Positions 6,263 to 6,742 of a DNA stretch of 6,742 nucleotides are shown in pieces (within the stretch, counting starts at the first letter, position 1; every line of letters begins with the position of its first letter). The stretch is from an uncultured Porphyromonadaceae bacterium (GTDB taxonomy: Bacteria; Bacteroidota; Bacteroidia; Bacteroidales; Muribaculaceae), in NCBI GenBank assembly GCA_947174735.1, contig CAMWKC010000118.1, forward strand, positions 1 to 6,742, in the 5' to 3' direction. The position numbers and the translations under genes are program-made. The notes beneath the pieces were generated by a model. The model was given only the letters and a program-made list of their open reading frames with translations. It was not told where the DNA came from and did no database searches.

Positions 6263-6742
6263 ATGAAATTTAATATTGTCAAAGAGGCAGGAATTTTTGA
6301 GATACGATACTGGGAAGAATCTAACTATTTACCTAATAGTAAAAATTCTACTGCTTATAATGTTATTGATATTAATCATAGTAATATTTTAGACTTTAAC
6401 TGTACCCATAAATATCTTTTTTGTAAATTACGGTCAGATAAAGTATACTTAGTAGATGATAGAGCATATTATTTAAATCCTAATATACAGGGATCGTGGT
6501 GGGGAGCTAGTAATTGTAATAATACATGGGAGCTTACCTTAAAAGTCAAATCTTTAAGTTCTGAATCGTATACGAGTTTCGTAATTCATGCCAATAGAGG
6601 ATGGTTCAGTAATATTGAACAGTTATATTATAGTATAGGGAAATCTATTTGTGATTTTTTAAATAAATTATCTATGTTTGAATCATTGGAAGATTTTAAA
6701 GAATATGAAGAAATAATAGAAACTACTGAAAAAGAAGTTCAG
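6263..6742 (+). CDS. AT-rich hypothetical protein, 3' end beyond the window
   Basis: An open frame starts with ATG at 6263 and stays open for 160 codons to the last base; in DNA of about 27% G+C (131 of 480 by hand count) that length without a stop strongly suggests a real gene. The visible protein begins MKFNIVKEAGIFEIRYW. It has no signal peptide or obvious membrane segment, so it is probably cytoplasmic. It is rich in Asn, Ser and Tyr, has Cys at 47, 54, 85 and 130, a Trp-containing stretch GSWWGASNCNNTWEL (77-91), and a strongly acidic, probably helical end (residues 140-160, many Glu). I do not recognise the family. The A/T-rich leader lacks a Shine-Dalgarno, as usual here. The low G+C compared with the neighbouring transporter (about half G+C) suggests recent transfer or membership of an accessory island that continues to the right. 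Gene reality is likely; function is unknown. Confidence 0.7.
   Translation, partial: MKFNIVKEAGIFEIRYWEESNYLPNSKNSTAYNVIDINHSNILDFNCTHKYLFCKLRSDKVYLVDDRAYYLNPNIQGSWWGASNCNNTWELTLKVKSLSSESYTSFVIHANRGWFSNIEQLYYSIGKSICDFLNKLSMFESLEDFKEYEEIIETTEKEVQ

Overview
The window looks like chromosomal DNA of a Bacteroidales bacterium. The evidence is a TonB-dependent outer-membrane receptor of the CarboxypepD_reg-like / plug / OMP_b-brl_3 type, start codons without Shine-Dalgarno sequences, and promoter -7 boxes of the Bacteroidetes form TAnnTTTG. Base composition is moderate (about half G+C in the sampled lines of the transporter gene). A gut Muribaculaceae-like genome is a reasonable guess, but the sequence alone does not prove the family.

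Layout, left to right. Positions 1-139 are non-coding and hold a strong palindrome and a weaker nested inverted repeat. Positions 140-661 (+) encode a small secreted protein with a Pro/Gly-rich linker and an unrecognised Tyr-rich C-terminal domain. It converges, with a 9-nt gap, on a leftward 823-residue TonB-dependent receptor-like protein (671-3142, -). A perfect 27-bp inverted repeat (3186-3246) separates that gene from a second leftward gene (3273-3845, -), a small DUF975-type membrane protein. A 242-bp divergent intergenic region with promoter-like boxes on both strands leads to a rightward OPT-family oligopeptide transporter (4088-6061, +). That gene is closed by a perfect 21-bp inverted repeat (6066-6113). 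After it the composition drops sharply, and an AT-rich open frame (about 27% G+C) starts at 6263 and runs off the right edge without a stop.

The genes do not form an obvious operon. The receptor-like protein (outer membrane) and the OPT carrier (inner membrane) could both serve nutrient import, but they are transcribed apart and nothing links their substrates. No SusD homologue, transposase, CRISPR array, tRNA or rRNA was seen. The least explained elements are the AT-rich partial gene at the right end, the small secreted protein at the left end, and the long perfect hairpins. I see no complete novel multi-gene system here; if one exists, the AT-rich gene may be its first member and the rest lies outside the window.
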